From NCBI RefSeq assembly GCF_947179165.1, contig NC_077240.1:43475501-43539500 (forward strand): a DNA stretch of 64,000 bases, read 5' to 3'. This document shows positions 1 to 10,378 of this stretch, piece by piece. How positions within the stretch are numbered: position 1 is the stretch's first letter; the number at the start of each line of letters is the position of its first letter. The notes beneath the pieces are model-generated. The model was given only the letters and a program-made list of their open reading frames with translations. It was not told the origin of the DNA and made no database searches. Origin of the DNA: Solanum dulcamara. Lineage: Eukaryota > Streptophyta > Magnoliopsida > Solanales > Solanaceae. The translations under genes were made by a program, and so were the position numbers.

Positions 1-480
1 GGGCGCCACTTTAAACCCCGAGAGTCATCTGATAAATCTCGCCAGAAATTTCAGTCGGTCAGTCCAGTCACCATATCAGGCCTCTCTTTAGACTTTAAAA
101 GGTGATTAGCACCATTAGGTTGGCTCTAATGCCAGTATGACTCAGGGCTGAAGTGGTTAGCAGATGGGTTCTTCCAGCCGAGGTAGCCGACCTCCAACTT
201 TTAGCCAACATTCATAAGGGTGCTATGAGTGTGGGGAGATAGATCACGGGTACCATGAGTGCCCTCATAGCAGGCAAGCCTTACTATCTCCATAAGCAGA
301 TAGACTTGCACTAGTACCAGCATATTTAGTATAAGGTGGAGGCTAGGGCCAGGATCATAGGGGTGATCATCAGGATGCACAGGGAGTTCCCCGAGGAAGC
401 AGGTCAGGAGGCAGAGTCTATACATAGGGTAAAGGAGCCCAGGCCCACTTCTATACAGCTCTAGCTAGAGTAGAGGCTGA
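1..480 (+). pseudogene. gag C-terminal remnant with CCHC zinc knuckle
   Basis: Nucleocapsid part of a retrotransposon Gag, which packages element RNA. A perfect C-X2-C-X4-H-X4-C knuckle is read at 221-262 (codons for Cys at 221 and 230, His at 245, Cys at 260). Upstream, a Gly/Arg/Pro-type linker is recognisable only in pieces because of frameshifts and stops. The N-terminal half of gag lies outside the window. The same linker and knuckle recur at 26500-26670 in the related element no. 2, where the last Cys codon has become TGA. Confidence 0.7.
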
Positions 481-1130
481 GGCTTCAAACGATGTGATCA
501 CAGGTGTTGTTTTATTATGCTATCATCCCGCATCTACTTTATTTGATCTAGCCTCCATATATTCTTATATATCTATATATTGTGCCCCTAGACTGAGTAT
601 GAGATCGAAGCCCTTAGTTTAGTCATTGCATGTTTCGACCTCGATAGGTGATGTTTTAGTAGTAGATCAGGTCTTTAGGTCTTGTGTGGTGACTATTCAG
701 GGGCGTGACACTAGGTTTGATCTCATCTTGATTGATATGGTGGATTCTGATTTGATTCTGGTCATGGACTGGTTATCCCCTCACCATGCGATCTTAGATT
801 GTTATGCCAAGATCATTACCTTAGCCATGCCTGGTATCCTGCCGGTGGTGTGGAAGGGCTCTTATAGTTGCATGCCGGTTGGGGTGATCTCTTTTGTTCG
901 GGCATAGAGGTTAGTAGCTAGCGGGTGTTTGGCATACTTTTCTTGTGTTACAGATGTGAGTATGGAGGGCCTTATAATTGATTTAGTACCTATAGTCCAA
1001 GAGTTTTTAGATATATTTCCTGCTGATCTACCTTGCCTCTCTTCTGACCACGATATTGACTTGGCTATTGATATAAACCCGAGTACTTTTCCTATTTCCA
1101 TCCCACTATACTATATGGCCCCCATATAGC
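481..1130 (+). pseudogene. retroviral-type aspartic protease remnant and linker to RT
   Basis: The protease would cut the Gag-Pol polyprotein. The active-site Asp-Ser/Thr-Gly triplet is replaced by Asp-Leu-Ala at 545-553. The C-terminal half is readable at 626-907 and contains the family motif ILVMDWLSPHHAILDC. The pre-RT segment continues at 929-1129. In-frame stops lie at about 619 and 905. With the active-site triplet lost and the frame broken, the protein cannot work. Identification rests on these motifs and on position between the zinc knuckle and RT. Confidence 0.75.
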
Positions 1131-2400
1131 TCAAAGTAGCTCAATGTTAAACTTTAGGATCTCTTGGATAAGGGATTCATTCGGCCTAGTTTATCACCTT
1201 GGGGTGACCTAATCCTATTTTTTAAGAAGAAGAAAGGTACTATATAGATGTACATCGGTTACAGGAAGTTGAACAAGGAGATGATGAAGAATTATTACCC
1301 CATGCCTAAGATTGATGACCTATTCGACCAGCTTCAGGGTGATGTGGTGCTTTCTAAAATTGATTTGAGATTCGGCTACCACCAGTTGAGGATTAGGGTA
1401 GCTGACATCCCTAAGACTATATTTAGATTCGTTACGACCACTATGAGTTTCTAGTAATATCTTTTGGGTTGGCTAACGCCTCTGCCGTGTTCATGACTTG
1501 ATGACCCAGGTGTTTAGGCCGTACTTGGACTCATTCATCATAGTCTTCATCGATGACATTTTGGTATACTCGCAGAGTTGGGAGAAGCATAAGCAGCATT
1601 TAAGAGTATGCTCTAGGCTTTGAGAGGTCAGTAGCTTTATGCCAATTTCTCAAAGTGCGAGTTTTGGATTGAGTCTGTAGCATTCTTGGGGCACGTGGGG
1701 TCTAAGGAGGACATTATGGTATATTCGGTGAAGATTAAGGCTATTCATGATTGAGCCAGGCCCAACTCTATGACTGATATTCATAGCTTCATCTGATTGG
1801 AGGGGTACTACAGGTACTTTGTTAAGGGGTTTTCTACTATAGAGGCACCTCTGACTCAGTTAAATCGCAGGATATCCCATTTGTGTGGTCAAAAGAGTGT
1901 GAGAGGAGCTTTCTGAGGCTCAAGGAGTTGCTTACCACCACTCCTATATTGACTCTTCTAGTTAAGAATGAGGGATTTATCATTTATTGTGACACGTCTG
2001 ACATTTGTTTAGGTTGTGTACTGATGCTATAGAGCCGGGTTATTGCGTTTGCATCAAGGTAGATTAAGCTGCACAAGCATAACTACCCCACTCATGATTT
2101 AGAGTTGGCAGAAGTAGCTTTTGCGCTTAAATTTTAGAGGCAGTACCTGTATGGAGTTCGATGTGATATTTATATTTATCATAAGAGCCTTCAGTACATT
2201 ATGAGCTAGAGGGATCTTAATTCGAGGTAGCGCCACTGGATTGAGCTCCTAAAGGACTATGACCTCTTTATTCTCTATAATTTAGGCAAGTCGAATATAG
2301 TAGCAGATTCCTAGAGCAAGAAGGTGGTGAGTATGGGTAGTCTAGCCTTTTTTTCTACCATGGAGCGACCATTAGCTTCTGATATCCAGTCCTTAGCTAA
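1131..2400 (+). pseudogene. reverse transcriptase and RNase H remnant
   Basis: This would copy element RNA to DNA and remove the RNA strand. RT motifs are seen at 1248-1454 (YRKLNKE, then [16 protein letters not shown]) and a catalytic Phe-Ile-Asp-Asp box at 1546-1557. RNase H follows at about 1975-2330, with a Tyr-Cys-Asp start near 1984 and a recognisable tail near 2290. The frame shifts several times. Many stops are TAG at positions where the family usually has Gln (CAG), for example at about 1246, 2030 and 2060, as expected from C-to-T decay of methylated CHG sites. Confidence 0.8.
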
Positions 2401-3871
2401 CTGAATGATAACATCTCTGATTCCTGGTGTGTGTTAGCTTATGTGGGATCTCATTTATCTCTGTTGAACCAAATAACAGCCATCAGTTTGAGGATGAGGA
2501 GTTAGTTGCATTGCGAGATCGGGTTTTAAGAGATGACGCCGGTCTTGCTACCTTAGATTCAGATGGGGTTTTGAAGTTTGGTGATTGTATATGTGTTCCA
2601 CGAGTTGGGGGTTTGATTCGGATAATCCTTAGCAAGGCCCATGACACAGATATTCTATCCATTCAAGCACCGCTAAGATGTATCATGACTTGAGGCAGCA
2701 CTACTGGTGGAATGGCATGAGGAGAGATATTACAGATTATGTGTCGTATTATTTGAGTTGTCACTAGGTTAAGTCTAAGCATTTGAGGCCTGGTGGTGAG
2801 CTTTAGAGATTACCCATTCCCAATTGAAAATAGGAGTGGATCACCATGGACTTCATTATGGGGTTGCCTCATACTTCCCTTGGTCTTAATAGCATTAGGG
2901 TTATCATGAATCTATTCATACTTTCTACAGTGCTGAGAGGCTAGACCATATCTGTATTTGGGAGGTGGTTCGCTGTTATGGTGTGCCTATTTCTATCATC
3001 TCAGACTGGAGCTCATAGTTCACATCTAGCTTTTGGAGGACTTTTCAGGAGGAGTTATGTACCCGTATCGAATTTAGCATAGCTTTCCACCCGCAAATAG
3101 ATGGTCAGTCGGAGTGCACTATAAAAGTTCTCGAGGATATCTTACATGCTTGTGTCATGGATTTTGGAGGTTAGTGGGATAAGTTCTTTCCCTTAATGGA
3201 GTTTACGTACAACAACAGCTACAACTTCTGTATTCATATGGCCCCGTTTGAGGCCTTATATGGTAGGCTTTGTTGCTCTCCAGTTGGTTGGTTTGATGTA
3301 TAGAACTCAGGCTATGCAGTACAGACTTGACGCAGGAGGCCTTAGATCATGTAAGGGTGATTCAGGATAGGTCAGGATAGCTCATATTAGACACCAGAGC
3401 TATGCGGATCGTACACTTCGGCCTTTGAGGTTTTCCTTTTATGATAGAGTATTCCTCTGTGTATCGCTCATGAAGGGCTTAATGAGATTTGGGAGGCGGA
3501 GAAAGATTAGCCCCAAGTATATTAGCCCTTTCGAGATATTGAGGATAGTTGGCGAGGTTGCATATAAGTTAGCTTTGCCCTTGCCTTTTTTAGCTATTCA
3601 TCCAGCATTTTATGTTTTGATGTTGCACTGGTATATTCCATATGAGTCCCATGTGCTTCAGTATGACGCGGTAGATTTTGATGATTGTTTGAGCTATATT
3701 GAGGAGCCAGATGGTATTTTGGTTAGAGATGTCAGGAAGTTGCGTTCTAGAGCCATTCTTGTGGTTAAGATCCATTGGAGGCATCGTCCAGTCGAGAAGG
3801 CTACCTGGGATACAAAGCATGAGATATGGGCACAGTTCCCCATCTTATTTGAGCCTTCGGGTACTTCTTGA
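2401..3871 (+). pseudogene. integrase and chromo-like C-terminal domain remnant
   Basis: Integrase joins element cDNA to host DNA; the chromo-like end is thought to guide the insertion site. The HHCC zinc region is at about 2675-2770. The core shows an Asp (near 3005) and a QSE ending (near 3105-3115) that match the second Asp and the Glu of the D,D-35-E triad. The C-terminal part is open for 148 codons at 3425-3871 and ends in a chromo-like block with VKIHWRHRPVEKATW, typical of Tekay-type elements. Stops and frameshifts break the core. Confidence 0.8.
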
Positions 3872-4619
3872 CTCTTACTTTTGTGGACAAAAAATTTTTT
3901 AGTAATAGATGTTGTAATGACCATCCAGGTCATTTTTTAATTAAAGGATTCATTCCATTGTTTAGAGCATTCCTATGGTGACCCCAAGTTATTTATAACT
4001 TGCTGGCACTAATTGTTCGGTCGTCTGGTCGTTCGTTTGGGTTTTAGGCCTGTTTCCCTATTTTGGAGGTTTTATAACTTGAAAAATTAACTTCGGTCAT
4101 AACTTTAGGAAAACAACCTCAAAATAGAAATCTGACAGTTCCATCAGCTTTAGAGTGTCCAAATTAGGCTAGTAGCATGGTCGGCATGAGTACCGAGGCA
4201 ATCGATACAAGTTTAGGACTGTTTGGCGCTTTTGCCTTGGAAATTTGGCTTATAGTTGACTTTGGTCAATATTCTTGAAAAATGCTCTAGGATGAAAATT
4301 CTAACAGCACGGTTAACTCTGAAATGTCAATTTTGGTGTAGAAAGATCCTTTGTTCACTTCCCGAGATTTTCGATCTAATATCGAGGCCCATTATGGAAA
4401 TAGGTTCAAAATTGCACTTGGGTGTGATACCCACTTTTTTCATTAAAATAACCTCGTATGGGAATTTCAAATGTGCCATTGAGTCTGAAACGTTGAATTT
4501 GGTAGGGTAGCATATCTCATATACATAAATGGGATTACAGATGAATTTTGAGCACCCTATCAAAGTATTCAAACTTGGTGAGAATCAGTTGTTAAAGCAG
4601 TTGCTGGTGTAGGTAGCTT

Positions 4620-4790
4620 TCCTCATCGCATTCACAAAGGAGCCATTGCGATCGCGATAAAGAGTTGACTGGGGGTTGACCCAATTAGTCTTTGTAATCG
4701 TGAGACCTGACCCTCGTGATCTCTATTGTCTTTTGAGGAGCTGGTTGCAATCGCGATATGTGTCCCTGCAATCACGGAAAGCAATTACCT
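4620..4790. repeat. cluster of short GC palindromes in the LTR
   Basis: Contains GCGATCGC (4648-4655), overlapping ATCGCGAT (4651-4658), another ATCGCGAT (4750-4757) and decayed relatives (tcatcgca, atcacgg). It lies about 710-880 bp from the LTR start. At the same offset the related LTRs of element no. 2 carry a different palindrome set (GTCGCTAAAGCGAC type). Confidence 0.7.
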
Positions 4791-6064
4791 AGTCTTTTAA
4801 TTAAGACTAGAAACGGGAATCAGCCATCTTCTAAGTTTTAGAACACAAATTCTCTCTCGTTGCTTTATCAATTTTGGCGATTCAAAGGTTGAAGTTCAAG
4901 AGGATTTCAAGGGGAACACGCTGGGGAGCTTGGGGAATGCATTTGAAGCTTCATTGGAGGTAAATTTGATATCTTAGATGCTGCATTTCCCATTTTTGGA
5001 GTGTTCTTTTAGTAAGTTTTTAGAGGTTTGTAACTTGATCATCCTAGCTCTGTTTTTACTAATTCTTGAGGCTAACTTATGAGTTTTTCCACAAGAAACA
5101 TCAAGGTGTGCTTGGTTTAGGTCATGGTGGTTCCACTTTTGAGAATTTTTCTGCTAGATGCTCTTTTAGCTTAATTGTGGGATTTTTGTTACATGCCCAT
5201 TTTTTGTTGTTTCCTAACCTGGTACTATTTATCAAATTGATTTGTGAGCTTGGGGTACAACTTTGGACTAGTTTTTGGAGTCAATTTTAGAATTCTAGAT
5301 GCGGGTCCCATATTTCTCATTTTGGACTCCGAAATTAGCCCATCTCTTAATTTGATAATTTTAGTGTCATAATGCCTGTATTAACATTGTGATTCTATGA
5401 TTGATAGCATAGCTGCATTTGGACGCTGCTCAAAAAGGAAAGGCTTTAATTTTGTGAGTTGGAGAGCGCGTGGTCAGCCTAAAGGTAAGCTAGGTTTCCC
5501 CTCATAACGGAGCATGTTTAGGAAATTATATCTTGAACTGTATGAGTTGGAGGGGTTGGGGTGTCGATCATGCTAAATTCCTAGAATTCCTGTCCTAGGC
5601 TCTATTGTGGGAAATTATTGGACTGTGTAAGCATGATTCCTGCTCTTATCATTCATCGTCGCCTTGTGTTGTATGATTTGCCTGTGGTTATGTGTTTGGA
5701 AGCATGTTGGGCCTTAGTCTAGGCTTAGACTAGTGATTGCCTTAGACTTTTGCGAGTTTGGTGTCGTTGGGCCATAAAACTTCTCCGACGTTATTTCGGA
5801 CGGTTAGCTCCCTGTAGATTGATAGAGCAGACTTGGATCTAATAGTCTGAGCCTTAACTAGGTGGTAACACAGCTTGTGACCTTACCTCCATAATGCCTT
5901 ATTCTCCTATAGGACCTGTATCGCCTGGATCTTGATTTTTGGGAGTCTTCTCAATGACTCTGGTTGCATATAGATCGGGCTAGAGTGGTGTTTTGATGAC
6001 ATGCGGTTTGGGGATACTCCCCATGACGCACGGTTGGTTGCTGATTCTAATTCGGTTCAATTTA

Positions 6065-6265
6065 TTAGCTACAGTTATCGGTTAAAGTCCATAGTCCAGC
6101 TTACTTGTGTTAGGCTCCTTAGCTACAATTACCCGATTGAAGTCTGTGGTCTAGATTACCCTTATATGACCCTTAGTTATAGTTACCAGGTTAAAGTCCA
6201 TGGTCTACTTACTCATGTCGACTCATTAGCTACAGTTATCTGGTTGAATTCCGTGGTCTAGCTCA
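6065..6265. repeat. 54-bp tandem repeat, about 4 copies, inside the LTR
   Basis: Four degenerate copies begin near 6065, 6118, 6172 and 6226, each starting ttagctacagtta or a variant and ending near a gtctggtc-type block. The repeat is absent from the corresponding part of the element no. 2 LTRs, so it expanded after the two lineages separated. Confidence 0.75.
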
Positions 6266-7129
6266 CACGTTGTTCAATTCCTGATCCCCTGATGAATCTT
6301 CAGTCCAATGTATTCACCTACTCTCAGTTTCGAGTTGAGGTATTAGAGTTTGGGAAGGTTTTGGTTCAAATCTAGGAAATGGTGATATTATTGGGATCCT
6401 TTTGGCTCCGTTCATTTTCCTTCATCTATTCTTACATTTGTCGGGCTTATGGGAGTCCTTGTAAGTGGTTACCCTATACTTGTGCACGAGCGTACCCGTC
6501 GAGTTTATGGGAGCCCAGCAGATTTAGTTAGATTCTTTCTCTTTGCTTGTTAGGTACGCTCGTGTACATACCTACATTTACTTCTTGCCCTGTCTTTGGT
6601 TGTGGTCATTTACTCGCACTTTAGTTTACCTTTGCTTATCTTGCTCAGTCAGCCTATGATGACTACTGGGTACTTATTGTTTTGATACTCATACTACACT
6701 ATGCATCTATTTTTTGTGATGCAGGTCCGAGTACTAGCTACCGGCGTTGATTTGAGCCAATTGTGGTCATGATCAGAGGCGAGGGCAAGCACACTACGTC
6801 CTGGATTTACCCGTCTCCCTCTGTTTATACATTTTTCCTGTCTTTTGCTTTTGACACAGCTCTGCTTTCGTGGTCCACTTTTGGGATTTGTACTCTTTTT
6901 ACTAGTAGCTCTGTACATGTGACTTCTAGGTTCTGGGAGGGATCTTTCTGGTGTGTATATATTTAGTTACTTCCGCCCATTCATGTATGTATTATTTCTT
7001 TATTGTTTTAGAATGAATTGTTGATCTTCTACCCTGACATCTCATTACTCATAGTTCTGGATATGGTCGGCTTGCCTACTGGTGGGTCATAGTAGGCGTC
7101 ATCATTACCTGAGAAATTGGATTGTAACA

Positions 7130-7563
7130 CTAGGGATTTAGGGGTCTTGAGATTTTTAAAGGAAATAAGAGGAGCTTTAATCTTGGCCGTTGATCAGAGT
7201 GAGATGAGTGGCCGAGATTGAATCGTGGCATAGGACAAACTGTTAGACGGTTTAGATTAAAAGTTGGACTTGGCCATTTGGCTCAAATGAGGATAAAATT
7301 GAAACGAATTGTGTAATAAGTTGGCTAGAATTGAAATAACATTGAATAGAAAAGACTATACTTTAAATAATTTAGAGGAAAATTAAATGGATTGCTATTT
7401 AATTAATAAAAATACTACACAAATGAAGTAAACAAATAATAACTTTTCAAATAAAAGAAATACGTTTCATAATATATTATATAATGTATACATATTTTAA
7501 AATTCAAAACTTATATAAAATTTTTATTCTAAATTAAAATATAAAAAAAAGAATAAATAAGTG

Positions 7564-7605
<42 letters not shown>

Positions 7606-7837
7606 TACTTAATAAATATTTAAAAATTTGAAAGTATGAAAAAAAAAATTAAGAATTTATAAAATAATTAAATAATAATAATAGAAACAATTTTTTTATA
7701 AATTATGAACACCAAGATATGTATTTAATCAAATAAAACTTAAGCATAATATAAAAATAGATAAATTATAAAATACTTAATCAATCAAATAGCTGTCTAA
7801 AAATGGGTTATAGGTCGGTCAAAATTGGGTGTCAACA
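7130..7837 (-). repeat. Ogre 3' LTR, first 708 bp only
   Basis: On the - strand it begins TGTTGACACCCAATTTTG at 7837, a typical Ogre/Tat LTR start. It aligns with 21797-21987 plus 32422-32927. The rest of the LTR is not seen; Tekay-like element no. 1 adjoins at 7129, and the remainder is presumably left of the window. Very AT-rich with a (TAA)n tract. Confidence 0.8.
7563..7606. repeat. (ATA)n microsatellite
   Basis: About 14 ATA/TAA units in the Ogre 3' LTR. The homologous tract in the 5' LTR near 32669-32690 has only about 7 units, so it expanded or contracted after insertion. Confidence 0.9.
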
Positions 7838-7856
7838 GCTACCCCTCTTTGCTCGA
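7838..7856 (-). promoter_or_regulatory. Ogre polypurine tract (plus-strand DNA primer)
   Basis: On the - strand the bases next to the LTR start read GCAAAGAGGGGTAGC, a purine-rich tract immediately before TGTTGACA. This is where plus-strand DNA synthesis would start, and it fixes the element orientation. Confidence 0.75.
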
Positions 7857-8214
7857 TGATGAAGAACGAATTGTTAGGCAAAGACATTGACTGAGTATCC
7901 AATTTTAACAGACTAGAAAAACGATGCTAATGGGACCAAGTAATATTGTGAAGAATGTTGTGGCCGAAACTTCAGTATCAAGTCACCTATATATCTCTGA
8001 TTTTACGAGAATCAAGCCGTATGTAGTTCTAGATTTAAGAACGGACTAAGTCCCTAAAAGCTGAAATGACGATATGAGCTTCGAATAGATGTGATAGTGG
8101 CTTGAATTGATAAGATTAGAGCGGAGGATCATACGAATAACACGGTGAGGATTGAGGGCGAATATGATCCATGTTGAAGTGTGATACGAATACTAACTCA
8201 ATAACGAATTATAA

Positions 8215-8365
8215 GGTACACTAACCTTGGTGTCCGTTTTAAGGTGGAAGAACCTTGATGTCCCGTTTATAAGGTGGACGAGCCTTGATGTCCCATTTTA
8301 AGGAAGACAAACCTTGATGTCCTATTATAAGGTGGAAAAGCCTTGATATATTAATGTAAAGTAGA
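8215..8365. repeat. tandem repeat, period about 36 bp
   Basis: About four to five degenerate units of the form ccttgatgtcccattttaag followed by gtggaaga, at 8225, 8260, 8285, 8315 and 8340. Part of the Ogre 3' UTR. Confidence 0.7.
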
Positions 8366-8429
8366 CAAACCTGAAGGTATTCGTATAAATATTCAACAGG
8401 CCAACAATGGTCTAGTTCTAATAATCTCA

Positions 8430-8900
8430 TTCGAGTAACCACTCAATAATGGCTTGAGTAGCCAAAATAATAATCGAATTGGAATAGCTTGATTCAGATA
8501 GAGGTAATATCCTGATCTGAATAATAGCCCATAATAGCTTGATTCGAATTAAAATCAAATAGTATCTTTCTTCAAATAGTAGCCAATAATAGATTGATTC
8601 GAATAAGAGCCAAATAATAGTTTGATTCATATAATAGTCAAATAACGGCTTTGCTCAAATAATAATTAAACGGTGGCTTCGTTCCAATAATAGCCAAATA
8701 ATAATAGTAGGCAAATAATGATCTAATCTGAATAATATCCAATAAGTGACCTGATTCGAATAGTAGGCAGATAATAGCCATTTGATTAGTGGCCGAATAA
8801 TAACCCAATTCAAATATAGACCAAATAATAACTTGATTCACATAATGGCCAATAAATATCTTGATGGTGAGTTAATTCAAATAATAGTTGATAATAGCTT
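8430..8900. repeat. AT-rich tandem repeat, period about 36-40 bp
   Basis: About a dozen degenerate units built on cgaataatagccaataatag plus cttgattc, running through 470 bp. The apparent proteins on the - strand (runs such as IIWLLFESIYYWLLFE) are translations of this repeat, not genes. Confidence 0.75.
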
Positions 8901-8928
8901 GATGTCTCCTAAAATTGCACTCTGGTGA

Positions 8929-8953
8929 AAATTTTGAGGGATCCTCAAAATTT
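8929..8953. repeat. hairpin: 11-bp arms, 3-nt loop
   Basis: Arms AAATTTTGAGG and CCTCAAAATTT around loop GAT, followed by ctgcccag. First of four related hairpins in the Ogre 3' region. Confidence 0.75.
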
Positions 8954-9129
8954 CTGCCCAGTGTCAAATATAAATCATTTTCACCTTCTTGCTCATTGAA
9001 GAAGTCGGTCTCACTTGCATCTGCGAGTCTTTGCAATCTGTGGCCTATAATAAATCTACTAAATAAATGGTTTAGAGTATATATGAAAAAATAATTAAAC
9101 ATGATGCAAGTTCCCATTTAGACCATGAG

Positions 9130-9355
9130 TTCGTCTTAAGACGATAAGGATGACGTCTTAGACTATGATGTCTAGGGCCATGATACGTAAAGAAAAAGTT
9201 CTTAGGCAATGAAATGGTGTCCATAGGCCATGAAAATGATGCCTTTTGGACCATGAAGCCTTAGGAATATGATTCAACAACAAGTATCTCCCTAGGCCAT
9301 GAAATGATAGCCGCAGGCCATGAAAATAATGCCTTTGGACCATGACACCTTAGGA
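9130..9355. repeat. tandem repeat around 'aggccatga' units
   Basis: Two longer units of about 110 bp (9155-9265 and 9280-9355) share taggccatgaaa, gatgcctttggaccatga and ccttaggaat. Each is itself made of about 30-bp sub-units. Confidence 0.65.
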
Positions 9356-9429
9356 ATAAATAATGATTAAAGAAAGTGTATCTATTTTTCGAGCATTGTG
9401 ATACTTGTAGCTTAATGCGGTCGTCTTTT

Positions 9430-9830
9430 ATGGCACAATGCAATTGTTGGGCTCAATGCAATCTTAGGGCTCAATGCACTTTTTGGGCTCAATGTAGATG
9501 CAAATTTGCGGGCTCCATGCAGATGCAATTCTTGGGCTCCATGCATTTCTCGGGCTTAATGCAGATGTAATTCTGGGCTCCATGCATTTCTCAGGCACAA
9601 TGCAGATGCAATTCACAGGCTCAATGCATTTCTCAGGAACGATGTAGATGCAATTCATGGGCTCAATGCATTTCTTGGTATTAATGCAGATGCAATTCAT
9701 GGGATCAATGCATTTCTCAAACTCAATACAGATGCAGTTCTTGAGCACCATGCATTTCTCAGGCTATGTAGATACAATTCTCGGGCAGGATGCAAATGTA
9801 ATTCTCGAGCTCAATGTGATTTCCGTAGCT
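9430..9830. repeat. tandem repeat, period about 46-50 bp
   Basis: Eight or so units combine gggctccatgcatttctc with gcagatgcaattc. Units degrade toward both ends. Translations on both strands give repeated peptides, which shows the ORFs are repeat artefacts. Confidence 0.85.
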
Positions 9831-10051
9831 TGATATAACAATTAAGGACACAAAGTAGCTCCGTTCCCCGTCTTGTTGGGAAGAAAGAGTGTCATTTCAT
9901 GACATATGCACCTGTCTTTTTTTGCATGCAAAGAAAAATTGTTAGTTTATAAAGAGAGAGGTTGATCTGTGTCTCTGCTTTGACCAACACACTTCATCCA
10001 TCTCTGATGTCTACTTGAAGGCTAATTTTCTGTTCTGAATGCAATTTGTCA

Positions 10052-10239
10052 AAATATTTGAGTATCACTCAAATATTTCTGCCCTGGTGTAAAAAATTCT
10101 AATCTTCTGACGCTTCTTTGTAGATAATAGAAATTGTCTGTCACGAATTTTTGAGTCCCTCTCAAAAAATTTGACCCAGTTATTCATTACGCAAGAAAAT
10201 GTTCAAGTAATGGAATTTTGAGATCCTCTCAAAAATTTT
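10052..10239. repeat. three further hairpins of the same type
   Basis: Hairpin 2 (10052-10078) has 12-bp arms AAATATTTGAGT and ACTCAAATATTT around ATC. Hairpin 3 (10148-10168) has TTTTTGAG and CTCAAAAA around 5 nt. Hairpin 4 (10214-10239) has TTTTGAG and CTCAAAA around 5 nt. Each is followed within a few bases by a gCCC(C)aG or gaCCCaG block. Confidence 0.75.
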
Positions 10240-10378
10240 GCCCCAGTTACACATTCATGGAAAAATGAAACTTTAATTATAATGAGACCGAACTCCATAG
10301 GAGCGCGCCTACGTATCCCCTCTTAAATAGGAATCAAGTCTGATGTAGTTCCAATAAACAAAATAGCAAAGCATAAAC

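Larger units (their letters stand above)
1..7129 (+). mobile_element. Tekay/Del-like Ty3/gypsy chromovirus no. 1, left end outside the window
   Basis: Seen: a gag zinc knuckle, protease, reverse transcriptase, RNase H, integrase and a chromo-like C-terminus follow in that order on the + strand, then a long 3' LTR (3913-7129). All frames are interrupted by stops and indels. The right LTR end abuts sequence (from 7130) that matches the Ogre LTR copy at 21797, so this element most likely inserted into the Ogre 3' LTR; the second target-site copy would lie left of the window. Known: Tekay/Del chromoviruses have this domain order and are abundant in Solanaceae. Inference: an old, immobile copy. 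The clade assignment rests on remembered motifs. Confidence 0.8.
3913..7129 (+). repeat. 3' LTR of Tekay-like element no. 1 (3217 bp)
   Basis: Starts TGTAATGACC at 3913 and ends GTAACA at 7129. Both ends align with the LTR pair of element no. 2 (starts at 21988 and 28808; end GTGACA at 32416). A 7-bp inverted repeat, AATGACC...GGTCATT, lies two bases inside the start. The T/A-rich stretch just before 3913 resembles the corresponding place before 28808 and may be the polypurine-tract region. The LTR contains a palindrome cluster (4620-4790) and a 54-bp tandem repeat (6065-6265), annotated separately. Short ORFs in it are not convincing genes. Confidence 0.85.
7857..10378 (-). other. Ogre 3' untranslated region between pol and the 3' LTR
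   Basis: No coding potential seen on either strand; the short ORFs here are products of tandem repeats. It holds four separate tandem-repeat blocks (8215-8365, 8430-8900, 9130-9355, 9430-9830) and four copies of a hairpin motif (8929-8953 and 10052-10239), listed individually. Macas and colleagues described hypervariable, satellite-generating 3' UTRs in Ogre-type elements, which fits. The stretch 9840-10050 shows nothing I can name. The right end (about 10270-10378) reads like the usual Ogre segment after pol, but pol itself is missing beyond it. Confidence 0.65.

Noticed and set aside
7563..7606. AT microsatellite as replication origin or centromeric signal
   Set aside because: Simple (ATA)n tract within an LTR; no further evidence.
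9464..9751. 95-codon - strand ORF with CICIEFEKCI-type repeats
   Set aside because: A translation of the 46-50 bp tandem repeat; the + strand gives a similar repetitive peptide.
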